Assembly (NCBI GenBank): GCA_017353855.1
Contig: JAFMSA010000117.1
Span: forward strand, 1-9,342
From: Alphaproteobacteria bacterium
Lineage (GTDB): Bacteria > Pseudomonadota > Alphaproteobacteria > ATCC43930 > CGMCC-115725
Direction: 5' to 3'
DNA: 9,342 bases
A program made the translations under genes and the position numbers. This document shows, piece after piece, positions 7,868 through 9,342 of this stretch. Each line of letters begins with the position of its first letter. Position 1 is the stretch's first letter. The notes under the pieces were generated by a model that was not told the DNA's origin, did no database searches, and worked only from the letters and a program-made list of their open reading frames with translations.

Positions 7868-8215
7868 TTGGCCTGCCCCGACGCGATGGTTGTGGCGCTG
7901 TATTGCTATCTCATCCGTGTATTTCGTATCCCACACTGCGACGCTTCGGTGTTGTCGCTGTTGCTCGAAACGCCCGACGGCGCATCGCGAATCGTCATGT
8001 CTCGTACCGAGATTGCTGATGCGCACGGGCTCAAGCCGAGCTGGGCCGGGAAAATCACGCATCGTCTCGCCGCATTCGGTCACATCACAATCGAGCGTCG
8101 TTTCCGGGGCGACCGGAAAGAGAGCAATGCTTGCGTGGTGCCGCCGGCTCCGATTTGCAAAAAAGGAAGTGTGATCCCGAGCGGGCCAGCGTCCGATTTC
8201 ACTTCACCGGCCTGA
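7868..8215 (+). CDS. Hypothetical small protein with helix-turn-helix-like region
   Basis: A 115-residue ORF from a TTG (7868), or 109 residues from the ATG at 7886. I do not recognise the gene. The middle reads MSRTEIADAHGLKPSWAGKI, then a helix with THRLAAFGHITIERRFRG and a nearby KESN. This has the layout of a winged helix-turn-helix domain of the kind found in small regulators and replication-type proteins: a recognition helix, a hydrophobic turn, then a basic wing with G-x-I-T-x-ERR. The codons are less biased than in the hyu operon but still plausible for coding. No good ribosome-binding site is visible before either start, and the proline/serine-rich tail (after about residue 85) does not look like a folded domain, so the gene may be a truncated remnant. 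It starts back-to-back with the permease pseudogene. Function unknown. Confidence 0.4.
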   Translation: MACPDAMVVALYCYLIRVFRIPHCDASVLSLLLETPDGASRIVMSRTEIADAHGLKPSWAGKITHRLAAFGHITIERRFRGDRKESNACVVPPAPICKKGSVIPSGPASDFTSPA

Positions 8216-8595
8216 TGTTCGAGCGGCTGGTCGAGCTGACGCGCCTGCACCGCGGAGCACGGCAGCCAACTCACGTCCCGCCCGTCAGCCTGCCCAAGAT
8301 CCCATTCGACGGCGGGCTCCGCGCGATGATGCAACAAGGGGGGAATCGACATGCTGGCTCCAAAGACAACCGGGCCAGTATCTCGGCCCAATCACTTCAG
8401 CTTACGAGCGCTTCGGAGCGCCAGGCGATTCGGTCATCCAGCGGAGGGATACGAGAAGAGGAACTTCGAACAGCAGACTCTACGTCGCGTGGCGTCCGGC
8501 TGACTATTGATCGTTCCCGTCTGGCGGAACCTGAATTCGAAAAGATTCGTCCGCAAACCGGGGCCGAACTCATAGCTAGCTCACCGAGCCAGGCT
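8216..8595. other. About 380 bases with no recognised gene
   Basis: All six frames were read. Short coding-like stretches occur in different plus-strand frames (for example near 8215-8310, with MFERLVELTRLHRG, and near 8370-8500), but none continues as a family I know, and none has a convincing start signal. On the minus strand no further BrxL-like sequence is seen here, so the missing part of brxL is not simply out of frame in this stretch. By eye the base composition is less GC-rich than the hyu operon. No terminal inverted repeats, transposase motifs, or direct repeats were found. It is best read as decayed intergenic DNA at the edge of the BREX island. Confidence 0.5.
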
Positions 8596-9186
8596 TCAAG
8601 CCGCTATTCGACACCTCGAGCGCCGAAATCTGGCTGCAGTTCTGCGAGACTGGCCCGATGCAAGCGAGCCAGTGGATGCCGCACCGTTGCCATCGGCCGC
8701 ATATCCTCGACGTACCACGCCGTAAGCGTCGGCATCGATGTCATTGTGGGCAATCACCACTTCGGCCCAGATGCCGCCCTCGAGCAGACGGTCGTCGTCC
8801 CTGTAGAACTTCTCGCCGATGGCGATGCGCTGGGACGCAAAGTTTTCAAGCGCCGCCCAATGCCTCTTCTCTTTTTCGACATAGCGGACGTGCACCTTAT
8901 CGATGAACTTGTGCTTCCCCTTTATGGTCACCCGGGATTGGGCCGCATTAGCCTCGTCAGGGCGGACATAGTTCTCCTGCAGCGTGGCCAGGACGGCCTC
9001 CATACCCGCGTTGATCTCGGCCGGGTCGTTGCTCGCGCAGTAGCGGGCGAGCAGGAACTCCAGGACAAAGGTCGGGACGTTGGTGCCTATCTTGATCCGG
9101 TGCAGAAGGTCCTTGCGTACGACTTTGCCGTCAAAGACTTCGTTAAGCTTGGAGTCGAGGCTGTCCATCACAAACTCAGACTGCAT
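8596..9186 (-). pseudogene. brxL: brxL, 3'-truncated and frameshifted (BREX Lon-like protein, N-terminal domain only)
   Basis: The first 155 or so residues closely follow the N-terminal domain of BrxL: LDSKLNEVFDGKVVRKDLLH (15-30 region), GTNVPTFVLEFLLARYCAS (34-52), ENYVRPDEANAAQSRV (71-86), FIDKVHVRY (94-102) and RLLEGGIWAEV (133-143). Family members are near 690 residues, with an AAA+/Lon-like core after this domain. Here the frame changes near 8715-8730: the next frame gives WYVEDMRPM, like the family's W-x-x-EDLKPIQ segment, and then homology is lost. The original frame runs on in non-homologous, Arg/Ser-rich sequence to a TGA at 8596. No Walker motif or protease residues remain. The start at 9186 is supported by GGAG at 9194-9197; it lies inside the end of pglZ. 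A second ATG at 9168 lacks a good site. Any product would be a DNA-binding-domain fragment at most. Confidence 0.85.
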
Positions 9187-9342
9187 AGTCGGTCTCCAGG
9201 TCAAGCGAAGCGTACTGCGCCATCGTCACAGGGTTCAGGGCCTTCAACATGAACTTGCCCTCGAATTCCTCGGCCATCTTTACAGTGACCTGGACCTTGC
9301 CGCCGGGCTTCACTGTGACGGTGCCGGGCGCTACATCGATTG
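9176..9342 (-). CDS. pglZ: Probable PglZ (BREX alkaline-phosphatase-like protein), last 54 codons
   Basis: The minus-strand frame entering from the right edge gives 54 residues and a stop: IDVAPGTVTVKPGGKVQ, then TVKMAEEFEGKFMLKALNP, and a TMAQYASLDLETDYAV end. The pattern (beta-rich segment, EEF-x-GK, LNP-x-T, a final LDL-E) fits the C-terminus of PglZ in type 1 BREX loci, and the gene order agrees: in BREX type 1 (brxA, brxB, brxC, pglX, pglZ, brxL), pglZ directly precedes brxL on the same strand. The call rests largely on this context, since the phosphatase domain is outside the window. Its stop codon lies 11 bases inside the brxL reading frame, so the two genes overlap and are probably translationally coupled. 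Confidence 0.72.
   Translation of the reverse strand, partial: IDVAPGTVTVKPGGKVQVTVKMAEEFEGKFMLKALNPVTMAQYASLDLETDYAV

Noticed and set aside
7607..8083. A 158-residue minus-strand ORF taken as one gene
   Set aside because: Only the part below about 7850 is permease-like, and it leaves that frame near 7652. The upstream part is unlike the family and overlaps the better HTH-like plus-strand ORF. Treated as one piece of the pseudogene.
8131..9252. A 373-residue plus-strand ORF, the longest open frame in the right part of the window
   Set aside because: Its second half is exactly antisense to the BrxL-like reading frame, which has clear family homology; it has no ribosome-binding site and no recognisable domain. 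It is a shadow that stays open because of the codon bias of brxL.

Overview
The window looks like chromosomal DNA from a high-GC alphaproteobacterium. The codons are strongly G/C-ending, the binding protein has a Tat-type leader, and a GC-rich palindromic intergenic element resembles those common in Rhizobiales and Rhodospirillales genomes. The lineage is an inference; there is no rRNA or other marker gene to fix it.

Positions 1 to 7427 hold one plus-strand operon. It starts with the end of an ABC ATPase of the PotA type (2-436). Then come a Tat-exported solute-binding protein (472-1749), two PotB/PotC-type permeases (1851-2708 and 2709-3551), and a HyuA/HyuB pair of the hydantoinase/5-oxoprolinase superfamily (3573-5645 and 5649-7427). 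The gaps are short (35, 101, 0, 21 and 3 bases). The simplest reading is a salvage or catabolic unit: the importer brings in a nitrogenous compound and HyuAB opens, or carboxylates, a cyclic amide or related substrate using ATP. The substrate cannot be named from sequence.

Positions 7428 to about 8600 are a decayed junction with no intact, recognised gene. It holds the C-terminal half of a DppB/OppB-type peptide permease on the minus strand (7499 to about 7850), broken by three reading-frame changes. Next to it is a short plus-strand ORF with a helix-turn-helix look (7868-8215), followed by about 380 bases where I recognise nothing.

Positions about 8600 to 9342 are the edge of a BREX phage-defence locus on the minus strand: the last 54 codons of a probable pglZ, overlapping the start of brxL. 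This brxL keeps only its N-terminal domain (about 155 of roughly 690 residues), then frameshifts and stops. The BREX island therefore ends here in a broken last gene, facing the hyu operon across a graveyard of gene remnants. No CRISPR array, tRNA, complete insertion sequence or transposase was seen.
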